DNA from: Lientehia sp934351765
GTDB taxonomy: Bacteria; Bacillota; Clostridia; Lachnospirales; Lachnospiraceae
Assembly (NCBI RefSeq): GCF_052118925.1
Contig: NZ_JBQKGG010000005.1
Span: forward strand, 1-64,000
Direction of reading: 5' to 3'
DNA: 64,000 nt
Shown here: piece by piece, positions 32,285-40,463 of the stretch
Numbering within the stretch: the stretch's first letter is position 1
How the letters are laid out: each line of letters begins with the position of its first letter
Translations under genes and position numbers: made by a program
Notes under the pieces: generated by a model
What the model was told of the DNA's origin: nothing
The model's input: only the letters and a program-made list of their open reading frames with translations
Databases searched by the model: none

Positions 32285-34837
32285 TCATGAAAGCTGGCGG
32301 TTTGCCAGTTCATAAAACAGGCCCTTTTTCTCCATCAGCTCCTCATAGGAGCCCTGTTCTGCGATCCTTCCCCTGTCCAGCACCAGAATCCGGTCACAGC
32401 GGATCACCGTGCTGAGACGATGTGCAATCACAATTCTGGTAGAATCCATAGCCTCCAGCGTATCACAGATCATACGCTGGGTTACATTATCCAGCGCGCT
32501 TGTGGCTTCATCAAACAGCAGGATCTTCGGGTTGGAGATGATCGCCCGGGCAATGAGGATCCTCTGCTGCTGACCTCCGGAAATGGTTCCGCAGTCCTCG
32601 CTGAGCATCGTGTGGAGTCCCATGGGCATGGCCGCAATATCCTTCTTTAATCCAACTGCCTCCACAACACGCTCCACATCCTTTATGGAAGCTTCCGGAG
32701 CTATGATGGTGATATTTTCATAAATGCTTCCGGAAATCAGCTTTCCGTCCTGAAGCACCACCCCCATTTTTCTCCTCAGCTCCCGCTTATCCAGACTGTC
32801 AATGTCCTTATTGTCATAATAAATCTTCCCGGAAACCGGCTTTTCAAAGCCAAGAAGCAGCTTTAACAGGGTTGATTTGCCGCACCCGGAGGTTCCGACG
32901 ATCCCGATATATTCCCCGGCCCGGATGTTCAGAGAAAGATCCGATAAAACCACAGGAGCATCCGCACTGTAACGGAACGATACATTATTGACCTCCACCG
33001 CACCGCTCAGTTCGCCGGGAAGCTCACTGGCCTCCTCAAATTCCGGCCGGTTCTTAAACACCGGCTCTAACCGTTCAAGCTCCGGCTTTGCGCTGCGCAC
33101 CTGGATCAATGCCTGAACAAGCTGAAGGGCCGATGCCGTAAAGGTTCCGAACACCGTCTGAAACCCGAGGAATGATCCGAGACTGACCTCCACGCTTCCT
33201 TTCATGACCACCAGATAAAGGATCATGGCAAACACTGCGCCGGAGACCAGATTCATGGTCTTTCCGAGACTCAGGATCCTCCGCTTCCGTTCCTCACAGT
33301 TTCGCAGGCTTACATAGGGCTTCATATATTCATATAAGGCCCGGTCCTCCACTCCCGCGATCCGGAGCTTTGCGATCCCATTTAAGAACTGATACATCAT
33401 GGAACCGGTTTTTCCCTCCAGCTCCACCACCTTCTTTTTATAACGCAATGACCGCACGGAGATCCCATAATAAAAGAGCCCGTAAATGACAGTCATAACG
33501 ATTCCGGCCCCGGCCAGCTTCCCGGAATAACCGATCATCTTTCCCAGACAGATTCCCAGAAACACCAGGCTGACCGCAGTCATCAGAACCGCCGAACCGA
33601 TGGTTCCCGCCAGTACACCTGCCCCCATGACCCTCTGTGCCAGATCTGCCGATTCATAAGTCCGGTAAAAACTTTCAGGAAGATTAAACAGACGGTCATA
33701 AGCCGCAGTCTGAAGCTCGCAGGACATCCGGCTGATGATCCGGAAATTTACAAGATTTTTCACAATGCCGAACAGAATATCTGCAATCAGAAATGCTCCC
33801 ATCAGGCATCCGATCTGAAGCAGGATTGTTTTCGCTCCCAACGGAATATAGACATCATACAGAGAGGAGGTAATGATCGGGAGCAGCAGCTCAATGAGCG
33901 CCGTCACCACCGTTAACACAAACAGCAGGATCATATCATTCCTTCGGATGCTTTTTTTGCAGAACCGGATCAGCTCCTGCCGTCCCGCCTGCTCTGGCAG
34001 CGGCCGGTAAATCACATACGCCTCCGGCTCCAATGCAGCCGCCAGCGCTTTCGTCACCGGAGTTAATGTCTCTTTTTCTGTATCATAAAGCAGATAACCA
34101 CCATGCTTTTTGGGCAGACATACATACGGCTTTTTCTTTTTATTAAAAACAAGGAGCGCTCCGCCGTCCATCCGCTCCCAGCCTTCGGTCAGAAGGACCC
34201 GCCGGTATGCAAAATGAGACAGTCTCGCAATTTCCGCGATACTGCCATCTTCTCCGCAGACCTCCTTCACCTTTTCATATGGTGCAATGGAAATCTCCCG
34301 TTCCGCGCAGAGCACTGTCATGACATCATACAGCCGGTTTCCCGTGCGTTCCGTTTCCGGTACAGACGCCTCTTTCCGAAATGCCCCTCGGATCAGATTC
34401 CTTGTACGCTCCGCCGCATCGATCCGCCGTTTCTGGCTTCTCCTGATAAAACCATCCTCCACCACAATGTTTTTCCGATAGCGGTCAGTAATGCATCCTT
34501 CAAAGCCTTCTTTTCCATAGTTTTTCAGATCCGCCTTCCTGACAAAACGCTCTCGCAGGACTCTGGTGCTGCCGAAGGGAATGACCTCTACCGAAACCGC
34601 CTCTACCGGCACAATACAGAACCGCCACTGGCAGTAGTCCATGTCCTGATGACAGAATCCGGGGATCACCTCTCCTGCTTTTATTTCATATAAAAAGGAA
34701 CGTCTTCCGATCTCTTTTTTTCGAAGCGGAACAATATAAAGAAATGCGGTACCACCCAGAATCCGGTACGCACTGGTCATCTCTTCTGTCAGGAAGTATT
34801 CTCCGCCCTGTAAAGAAATCGTCTTCTTGTCTTCCAT
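32285..34837 (-). CDS. NHLP-type peptide export ABC transporter, permease/ATPase subunit
   Basis: 850 residues. The first 370 residues are a soluble region with no C39 cysteine motif: a regulatory or degenerate domain typical of the NHLP second subunit. Then come about five to six spans (MILLFVLTVVTALIELLLPIITSSLYD onward) and an ABC ATPase with Walker A GTSGCGKSTLLK, signature ISGGQQQR and Walker B ILLFDEATSALD. ATG 34837 follows AGGGAG; longer readings run back into the previous gene. It would pair with the peptidase-bearing exporter 22 bases upstream as a heterodimer in the cytoplasmic membrane. Confidence 0.9.
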   Translation of the reverse strand: MEDKKTISLQGGEYFLTEEMTSAYRILGGTAFLYIVPLRKKEIGRRSFLYEIKAGEVIPGFCHQDMDYCQWRFCIVPVEAVSVEVIPFGSTRVLRERFVRKADLKNYGKEGFEGCITDRYRKNIVVEDGFIRRSQKRRIDAAERTRNLIRGAFRKEASVPETERTGNRLYDVMTVLCAEREISIAPYEKVKEVCGEDGSIAEIARLSHFAYRRVLLTEGWERMDGGALLVFNKKKKPYVCLPKKHGGYLLYDTEKETLTPVTKALAAALEPEAYVIYRPLPEQAGRQELIRFCKKSIRRNDMILLFVLTVVTALIELLLPIITSSLYDVYIPLGAKTILLQIGCLMGAFLIADILFGIVKNLVNFRIISRMSCELQTAAYDRLFNLPESFYRTYESADLAQRVMGAGVLAGTIGSAVLMTAVSLVFLGICLGKMIGYSGKLAGAGIVMTVIYGLFYYGISVRSLRYKKKVVELEGKTGSMMYQFLNGIAKLRIAGVEDRALYEYMKPYVSLRNCEERKRRILSLGKTMNLVSGAVFAMILYLVVMKGSVEVSLGSFLGFQTVFGTFTASALQLVQALIQVRSAKPELERLEPVFKNRPEFEEASELPGELSGAVEVNNVSFRYSADAPVVLSDLSLNIRAGEYIGIVGTSGCGKSTLLKLLLGFEKPVSGKIYYDNKDIDSLDKRELRRKMGVVLQDGKLISGSIYENITIIAPEASIKDVERVVEAVGLKKDIAAMPMGLHTMLSEDCGTISGGQQQRILIARAIISNPKILLFDEATSALDNVTQRMICDTLEAMDSTRIVIAHRLSTVIRCDRILVLDRGRIAEQGSYEELMEKKGLFYELANRQLS

Positions 34838-34859
34838 ACTCTGTCTCCCTGTTCGCTGT

Positions 34860-37007
34860 CTATAAGTTCTGGATAAAGGTCTGGTAATGTCCCTCCGCGG
34901 CCGCCAGCTCCCGGTGGGTTCCACGCTGGACAATCTGTCCCTCCTCCATGACAATAATCTGATCACAGTCACGGATCGCGCTGAGCCGGTGTGCAATGAT
35001 GATACAGGTACAGCCGCGCCGCTTGATGTTGTCGATGATCTGTTTTTCCACAATCGGATCCAGCGCACTGGTTGCCTCATCCATGATCAGAACCGTCGGA
35101 TTTGTCACCAGCGCACGGGCAATTTCCAGCCGCTGTCTCTGTCCGCCGGACAGATTGGAGGCTCCCTCCGCCAGACGGAAATCATAAGCTCCCGGCTTCT
35201 GGGAGATCACATCATGGATACAGGCATCCTTTGCCGCCGCAATCATGTCGGATTCCGAAATGCTGTCATTCCACATGGTCAGATTGTTTCGGATGGAGTC
35301 TGAAAACAGGGTAATACTCTGGCTGACGGTGGATACACTGGCATTTAAAACCTCCGCCGGGATCTGCTCCATGGGAATTCCATCAAACAGGACCTGGCCG
35401 GTCCATGGCTTATAAAGTCCGCTGATCACCTTGGAAACCGTAGACTTTCCGCAGCCGGAAGAGCCCACGAAGGCGATGGAAGAGCCACACGAAATCCGAC
35501 AATCAAAGCCCGACACGATCGGCGGCTTTAGGGCACTGTAGCCGAAGGAGATGTCCCTTAACTCAACCTGACCCTCCAGCTTTGTCTTTAAGGTTTTCTT
35601 TTCCGTTTCACCGGAAAACCGTTCATCCTCCGGATAATTCATAATATCCTCCACACGGCTGATATCTGCCTTTGCCGTCTGGATCTTTTTCATGAAACCG
35701 GCCAGCTTTTCGACCGGCTCATGGAATGAACCAAATAAGGATAAAAACGCCGCCAGCATACCGATGCTCATCTTCCCGTCAATCACAAGGGATCCACCGA
35801 CCAGCAGAAGAAGCACCTCCGTGCACATCTTTACGGTATCCGGAACGGCATCGAGGATCTGCTGATTCCGGCCGAGCTTCTGATTCATCTGCTCCACCTT
35901 TGCATGATATCCAAGGATCCGTCCCACATACTCATTCTCCGCACCGGAGGCCTTCAGGGTACTGGTAATACTCAGCCCCGCACAGACTGCGCCGCTCAGT
36001 TTTCCGGCATCCTGAGAGAGCTTCATGCCAGAATCCGCGATCATTCCGGAGGTCATCTTTACCACTGCCAGATCCAGGCCTACCGAAAGGACAGCTATCA
36101 GCGTCAGGATCGGGCTGTATAACAGCAGCAGGATCAGATAAAACATCGCAATCAGCAGATTCAGGATCGTCTCCGCCAGATCTCCTGCAAGAAAATCACT
36201 GACACTGGCATTATTAGCCGCACGGCCGGAAAGATCACCCACATACCGCTGATCAAAAAAGCTGATGGGCAGACGGAACATTCTTCCGAGAAACGAATTC
36301 GCAGACAGCAGTACCATCTTTTTCTGAAGTCTTGCCAGCAGCCGGTCCCGATAGAGAGAAAGGCAGATCTGCATAAGCACTGCTGCCGCCATAAATAAAA
36401 GAATCTTTGTAAACCAGCTTTGATTTCCCGCGATCAGGATTTCATCCAGAAACACCTGCGACAGCACCGGGATCAGAATCCCCGGAAAGCTTAAAAGCAG
36501 TCCCACCGCCAGAAGCTTTCCAAGGACACCATACTGTCCCTCCAGCCGCTGTCCGATAAAGGACTTCCAGGTATCTGTCTTTTTCTGTTTTTCAAACCGT
36601 TCTCCCGGCTGAAAGGTCAGAACAATCCCTGTAAAGGATTCATCCAGCTCCTCCGGCGTCAGCTTCCGTCTTCCCACAGCCGGATCATTGATATAGGCAT
36701 GCCTTCCCTTAAAGCCCTCAAGCACCACAAAATGATTAAAATTCCAGTGAATGATACAGGGCATTTTCTGTGTCCGGAGTGCATCCGGCTCCTTTCGGTA
36801 GCCATGACATTCCATGCCATATTTTTTTGCCGCCCGCATGATATTTCCGGCGCTGCATCCATCCCGGGAAACACCGGTCTCGATCCGAAGCTGTTCCAGC
36901 GGAAGATGCTTTCCGTAATACGCAAGGATCATCGACAGGGAAGCCGCACCGCATTCTGTCGCCTCAAGCTGATAAACCGTCGGTGTTTTTGCATACATTC
37001 CTCCCAT
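34860..37007 (-). CDS. NHLP-type peptide export ABC transporter with C39 peptidase
   Basis: 715 residues. The N-terminal C39 domain (about 8-130) has the catalytic Cys in EATECGAASLSMILAYYG, His in NFNHFVVLEG and Asp in INDPAVG; it should cleave leaders after the double glycine. A six-span exporter region (about 165-440) and an ABC ATPase (Walker A GSSGCGKST, signature LSGGQRQR, Walker B LIMDEATSALD) follow. The start is ATG 37007 with GGAGG seven bases upstream, inside the end of the HlyD gene. It both processes and exports the peptides encoded downstream. Confidence 0.93.
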   Translation of the reverse strand: MGGMYAKTPTVYQLEATECGAASLSMILAYYGKHLPLEQLRIETGVSRDGCSAGNIMRAAKKYGMECHGYRKEPDALRTQKMPCIIHWNFNHFVVLEGFKGRHAYINDPAVGRRKLTPEELDESFTGIVLTFQPGERFEKQKKTDTWKSFIGQRLEGQYGVLGKLLAVGLLLSFPGILIPVLSQVFLDEILIAGNQSWFTKILLFMAAAVLMQICLSLYRDRLLARLQKKMVLLSANSFLGRMFRLPISFFDQRYVGDLSGRAANNASVSDFLAGDLAETILNLLIAMFYLILLLLYSPILTLIAVLSVGLDLAVVKMTSGMIADSGMKLSQDAGKLSGAVCAGLSITSTLKASGAENEYVGRILGYHAKVEQMNQKLGRNQQILDAVPDTVKMCTEVLLLLVGGSLVIDGKMSIGMLAAFLSLFGSFHEPVEKLAGFMKKIQTAKADISRVEDIMNYPEDERFSGETEKKTLKTKLEGQVELRDISFGYSALKPPIVSGFDCRISCGSSIAFVGSSGCGKSTVSKVISGLYKPWTGQVLFDGIPMEQIPAEVLNASVSTVSQSITLFSDSIRNNLTMWNDSISESDMIAAAKDACIHDVISQKPGAYDFRLAEGASNLSGGQRQRLEIARALVTNPTVLIMDEATSALDPIVEKQIIDNIKRRGCTCIIIAHRLSAIRDCDQIIVMEEGQIVQRGTHRELAAAEGHYQTFIQNL

Positions 37008-37009
37008 GT

Positions 37010-37846
37010 TTAATCCTCCAGTTTATCCTTCATGCTTCCAATCAGCTTTGTGATCGGTGCATTTTCACTGATAATGATCTTTCCGGACACAAAGGTTCCG
37101 TTTGAAAGCGTCAGCTTCCTTCCGTTTTCATTGCTCCAGTAATAACCGTTCTGAGAAGCAGCATCTGTCCGCAGGCGGCATACCACTGCCGTCACAGGTC
37201 CCTCTGCCAGGAACTGCTCTGACACCTGATTATCCTTTCCCAGAACATACCAGAGATTCGGATTCTCTGCCGGATAGGCTCCTACCTCTTCGATCCATGC
37301 CTCCATATGTCCATATTTCTGAGCATCCACCCACTCGGGTGAAATCAGCACCTTCATGTCCTTCTTTAACTGGCCGGCTTTGACCGTCGGCACATAAAAT
37401 ACCGCTGCCTGGGTACTTTCCGCCTGTGGCGTATACCGGATCAGCTCCTTTCCCGGATAAATCTCCTCTCCGGCTTCCACCAGAACTGCCGTCACCTGAC
37501 CGCTCTGCTCTGCCAGGACCTGGTATTCTGTCCCGTTTCCTCCTTTAAGCACAGCCGTCACCTCGCCGGCCTGCACCTGGTCTCCCGCTTTCTTTTCAAG
37601 CCTGCTCACGGTTCCGTAATTCTCCGCGCAGATCACTCCCAGATTGGTTTCGGATACCACCATCCCGCTTGCCTGGAGCGTCTCAGGCAGTGTTCCGAAT
37701 ATGCTCCAGAAAATTACCGCCACAAACACAAGCGCTGCTCCAAGAAGCGCCAGCCAGGATAAAGGCGAAGTGATCCGAAGCTCGGTATCCAGCTGTTCCG
37801 GGCTGGACAGCCTTTCCAATGAGGTTTTTCTGTATATCTGAGCCAT
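37010..37846 (-). CDS. NHLP bacteriocin system secretion protein (HlyD-like adaptor)
   Basis: 278 residues. One span near the N-terminus (about 33-55, LALLGAALVFVAVIFWSIFG), then an extracytoplasmic biotinyl-lipoyl-like hairpin (AENYGTVSRLEKKAGDQVQAGEVTAVLKGG ... VEAGEEIYPGKELI) and a beta-barrel region. This matches the membrane-fusion-type partners of NHLP exporters, here in a Gram-positive cell. Start ATG 37846 (MAQIYRK) uses GGGAG located in the end of the sigma gene; the two genes are separated by two bases. Only two bases also separate it from the peptidase-exporter gene. Confidence 0.88.
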   Translation of the reverse strand: MAQIYRKTSLERLSSPEQLDTELRITSPLSWLALLGAALVFVAVIFWSIFGTLPETLQASGMVVSETNLGVICAENYGTVSRLEKKAGDQVQAGEVTAVLKGGNGTEYQVLAEQSGQVTAVLVEAGEEIYPGKELIRYTPQAESTQAAVFYVPTVKAGQLKKDMKVLISPEWVDAQKYGHMEAWIEEVGAYPAENPNLWYVLGKDNQVSEQFLAEGPVTAVVCRLRTDAASQNGYYWSNENGRKLTLSNGTFVSGKIIISENAPITKLIGSMKDKLED

Positions 37847-37848
37847 TG

Positions 37849-38367
37849 CTATTTCTCCCATCTGATGTTATGTTCTTCACAATAATCCCGAAGCTTTCCC
37901 AGCGCCCTCATGGCCTGGATGCGCACATTTCCCGGCCTGATCCCGAGGCGGTCTGCAATCTCCCCGTTCTCAAATCCTTTAAAATATTTTAAGATCAGAA
38001 TTTTCTGCTGGGTATCATTCAGAGTCTTCAGAGCCTCTGCCAGCCTGCTTCGCATGGAAGAAATATACTGAGCCTCCGCCATCTCATCCTCAAAGACTCC
38101 CGGTGACTGATAAGAATCATCCAGCTCCTCCTGTTCCCTGTGATCCCGGTAATAATTTTTGATCTTGTTTCCGAGAACAACAAAAAACCAGGTACGGAAC
38201 GACGCCTTCTCCTCATTGAACTGCTCCCGCTTCTGATAACAGGAGGCAAAGGCTTCCATCACCAGATCCTCTGCATCACTGAATACCGGGATCTTTTTGC
38301 ATGCATAGCCCAACGCCTCCTGATAATGTGCTCTAAAGTACCGTTCATAAGTCACTTCTGTCAGCAT
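37849..38367 (-). CDS. ECF-type RNA polymerase sigma factor
   Basis: 172 residues. Region 2 is YFRAHYQEALGYACKKIPVFSDAEDLVMEAFASCYQK with the conserved DAEDLVMEAF helix. Region 4 is LNDTQQKILILKYFKGFENGEIADRLGIRPGNVRIQAMRALGKL, a clear helix-turn-helix. AAGGA lies seven bases before the ATG. It heads the peptide-export operon and overlaps translationally with the HlyD gene. No transmembrane anti-sigma is encoded beside it; the STAS protein at the far end of the locus is the only regulatory candidate. It probably directs transcription of this locus. Confidence 0.9.
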   Translation of the reverse strand: MLTEVTYERYFRAHYQEALGYACKKIPVFSDAEDLVMEAFASCYQKREQFNEEKASFRTWFFVVLGNKIKNYYRDHREQEELDDSYQSPGVFEDEMAEAQYISSMRSRLAEALKTLNDTQQKILILKYFKGFENGEIADRLGIRPGNVRIQAMRALGKLRDYCEEHNIRWEK

Positions 38368-38547
38368 CCTCTGATCCTTTCATACTCTGTTTTTTATTCT
38401 CTGTTATCCGTTCCTTGCTGCCGGATTACGTCCCCTTACTGATTTTTCCGAATCTCAACCGTTCCCGGATTTTTATCTGCGCGAACAATTTTATTTTACC
38501 ACAAGTACTCCGGGAGGGGCAATGAATTGCAGACGAAAAGTTTACAG

Positions 38548-38576
38548 TTTACATTTTTCCTGAAATGTATTAAAAT
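38548..38576 (+). promoter_or_regulatory. Promoter of pfp
   Basis: TTTACA (38548-38553) and TAAAAT (38571-38576), spacing 17, about 40 bases before the gene. Confidence 0.55.
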
Positions 38577-38618
38577 CCTTTTTGTGGACTAAAACACTAT
38601 TAAAAAGGAGATTGTACC

Positions 38619-40280
38619 ATGAATATTTCACCTTTGCAGAAAGCAAGATATGACTATTCCCCCAAGCTTCCCGGAATGCTCCGTCACGGCATTGCGGATA
38701 TCTGTGTAAAAGAGGGAGAAGCCACTCAGAGTGTTGCTGATCAGGACAAGATCAAGGCTCTGTTCCCTAATACTTACGGAAAGAATGAGATTACCTTTGA
38801 AAAGGGTCAGAATACTTCCGAAAACAAGAAGCAGGTTGTCGGTGTAATCCTTTCCGGCGGACAGGCTCCCGGAGGACATAACGTTGTCAGCGGTCTGTAT
38901 GATGCATTAAAGGCTACGAATAAGGAAAACGTTCTTTACGGTTTCAAGGGCGGTCCCAGTGGTCTGATCGAAGACGATTATATTATTTTTGATGATGCAT
39001 ACATCAATCAGTACCGCAATACCGGCGGTTTCGATATCATCGGCTCCGGCAGAACCAAGCTGGAAACTGAGGAGCAGTTCAAGATTGCCTCCGAGGTATG
39101 CAAGAAGCACGGAATCACTGCGATTGTAATCATCGGCGGTGATGATTCCAATACAAACGCAGCAGTTCTGGCTGAGTACTTTGCTGCTCACAACACCGGT
39201 GTTCAGGTTATCGGCTGCCCGAAGACGATCGATGGCGACTTAAAGAACGAAGATATCGAATGCTCCTTCGGTTTTGATACCGCTACCAAAACCTACAGTG
39301 AGCTCATCGGAAATATCGAAAGAGACTGCAATTCTGCAAAGAAATACTGGCACTTCGTAAAGGTTATGGGACGTTCCGCTTCCCACGTTGCCCTGGAGTG
39401 TGCTTTAAAAACCCAGCCCAACATCTGCCTGGTATCTGAGGAAGTTGCCGAGAAAAAAATGTCCCTTTCCCAGATTGCCGATTACATCGCTGATTCCGTA
39501 GCTGCAAGAGCTGCAAAGGGCATGAACTTCGGTGTTGCGATCATTCCCGAGGGCGTTGTGGAATTTGTTCCCGAATTCTCCGTTCTGATCCAGGAGATCA
39601 ACGAGCTTCTGGCCGGAAGCAAGGCTGATGAGTTCAATGCGCTTTCTTCCTGGGCTGATAAGTATGCATTCATTGAAAAAGGCTTAACTGCCGCTTCCAT
39701 GGAAGTATTCAAGATCCTTCCCACGACGATCCAGCAGCAGTTATTCTTAGAGAGAGATCCTCACGGCAACGTACAGGTTTCCCTGATCGAGTCCGAGAAG
39801 CTGTTCTCCGCTCTTGTAAAGGACAAGCTGGAAGCAAGAAGAGCAGCCGGCACCTACAACGGCAAGTTCAATGCCCTTCATCATTTCTTCGGTTATGAAG
39901 GAAGATGTGCTTTCCCGTCCAACTTTGACGCAGACTACTGCTACTCTCTGGGCTACAACGCATTTATGCTGATTCAGTACGGCTACACCGGATACCTTTC
40001 CAAGGTTTCCAACCTGTCCGCACCGGCAAGTGAATGGGTAGCCGGCGGCATGCCTATCACCAAGATGATGAACATCGAGAGACGTCACGGCGAAGACAAG
40101 CCCGTTATCAAGAAGGCCCTTGTAGAGCTGGATGGTGCTCCTTTCAAATATTTTGAAGCACACCGCGATGAGTGGGCAAAGGATACCTGCTTCGTATATC
40201 CCGGTGCGATCCAGTACTACGGACCTGCTGAGGTATGTGACATCACAACCGTTACCCTTGCTCTTGAGCATCAGAAATAA
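38619..40280 (+). CDS. pfp: Diphosphate--fructose-6-phosphate 1-phosphotransferase
   Basis: 553 residues, the long PPi-PFK type. It phosphorylates fructose 6-phosphate with pyrophosphate in a reversible glycolytic step in the cytoplasm. Motifs: VGVILSGGQAPGGHNVV (nucleotide/PPi loop), GGDDSNTNA in place of the GGDGS of ATP enzymes (the Asp indicates PPi use), and CPKTIDGDLKN with catalytic Asp. ATP-PFKs are about 320 residues, so length also fits. AAAAGGAG precedes the ATG. It converges on ppdK, another PPi-handling glycolytic enzyme. Confidence 0.95.
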   Translation: MNISPLQKARYDYSPKLPGMLRHGIADICVKEGEATQSVADQDKIKALFPNTYGKNEITFEKGQNTSENKKQVVGVILSGGQAPGGHNVVSGLYDALKATNKENVLYGFKGGPSGLIEDDYIIFDDAYINQYRNTGGFDIIGSGRTKLETEEQFKIASEVCKKHGITAIVIIGGDDSNTNAAVLAEYFAAHNTGVQVIGCPKTIDGDLKNEDIECSFGFDTATKTYSELIGNIERDCNSAKKYWHFVKVMGRSASHVALECALKTQPNICLVSEEVAEKKMSLSQIADYIADSVAARAAKGMNFGVAIIPEGVVEFVPEFSVLIQEINELLAGSKADEFNALSSWADKYAFIEKGLTAASMEVFKILPTTIQQQLFLERDPHGNVQVSLIESEKLFSALVKDKLEARRAAGTYNGKFNALHHFFGYEGRCAFPSNFDADYCYSLGYNAFMLIQYGYTGYLSKVSNLSAPASEWVAGGMPITKMMNIERRHGEDKPVIKKALVELDGAPFKYFEAHRDEWAKDTCFVYPGAIQYYGPAEVCDITTVTLALEHQK

Positions 40281-40313
40281 AATCCAGTTTTATTCGGACT
40301 GGATATCACATGT

Positions 40314-40340
40314 GCCCCGGGAAACCGGGGCATTTTGTTA
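40314..40340 (+). terminator. Terminator of pfp
   Basis: Perfect stem GCCCCGG-GAAA-CCGGGGC followed by ATTTTGTTAT. Confidence 0.85.
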
Positions 40341-40374
40341 TATTGAAAAGCTTTTGCATTTTTCAGCATTTTTG

Positions 40375-40401
40375 TTTCATAGGACACACGTTCCTATGAA
40401 G
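40375..40401. repeat. Small palindromic repeat, third family member
   Basis: TTTCATAGGA / TTCCTATGAA arms around CACACG. On the minus strand it reads TTCATAGGAACGTGTGTCC..., alignable base for base with the 8413-8439 unit. It lies between two terminators of convergent genes. Confidence 0.7.
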
Positions 40402-40404
40402 CAG

Positions 40405-40446
40405 AAAAAACCCCGGAAAAGGATCTCTCCTGAACCGGGGCTTTTT
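40405..40446. terminator. Terminator of ppdK (bidirectional)
   Basis: Stem CCCCGG / CCGGGG with a further inner AGGA/TCCT pairing; TTTTT follows on the plus strand and TTTTTT on the minus strand. It lies 18 bases after the ppdK stop. Confidence 0.85.
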
Positions 40447-40463
40447 GTATTTCATGTTTTGTT

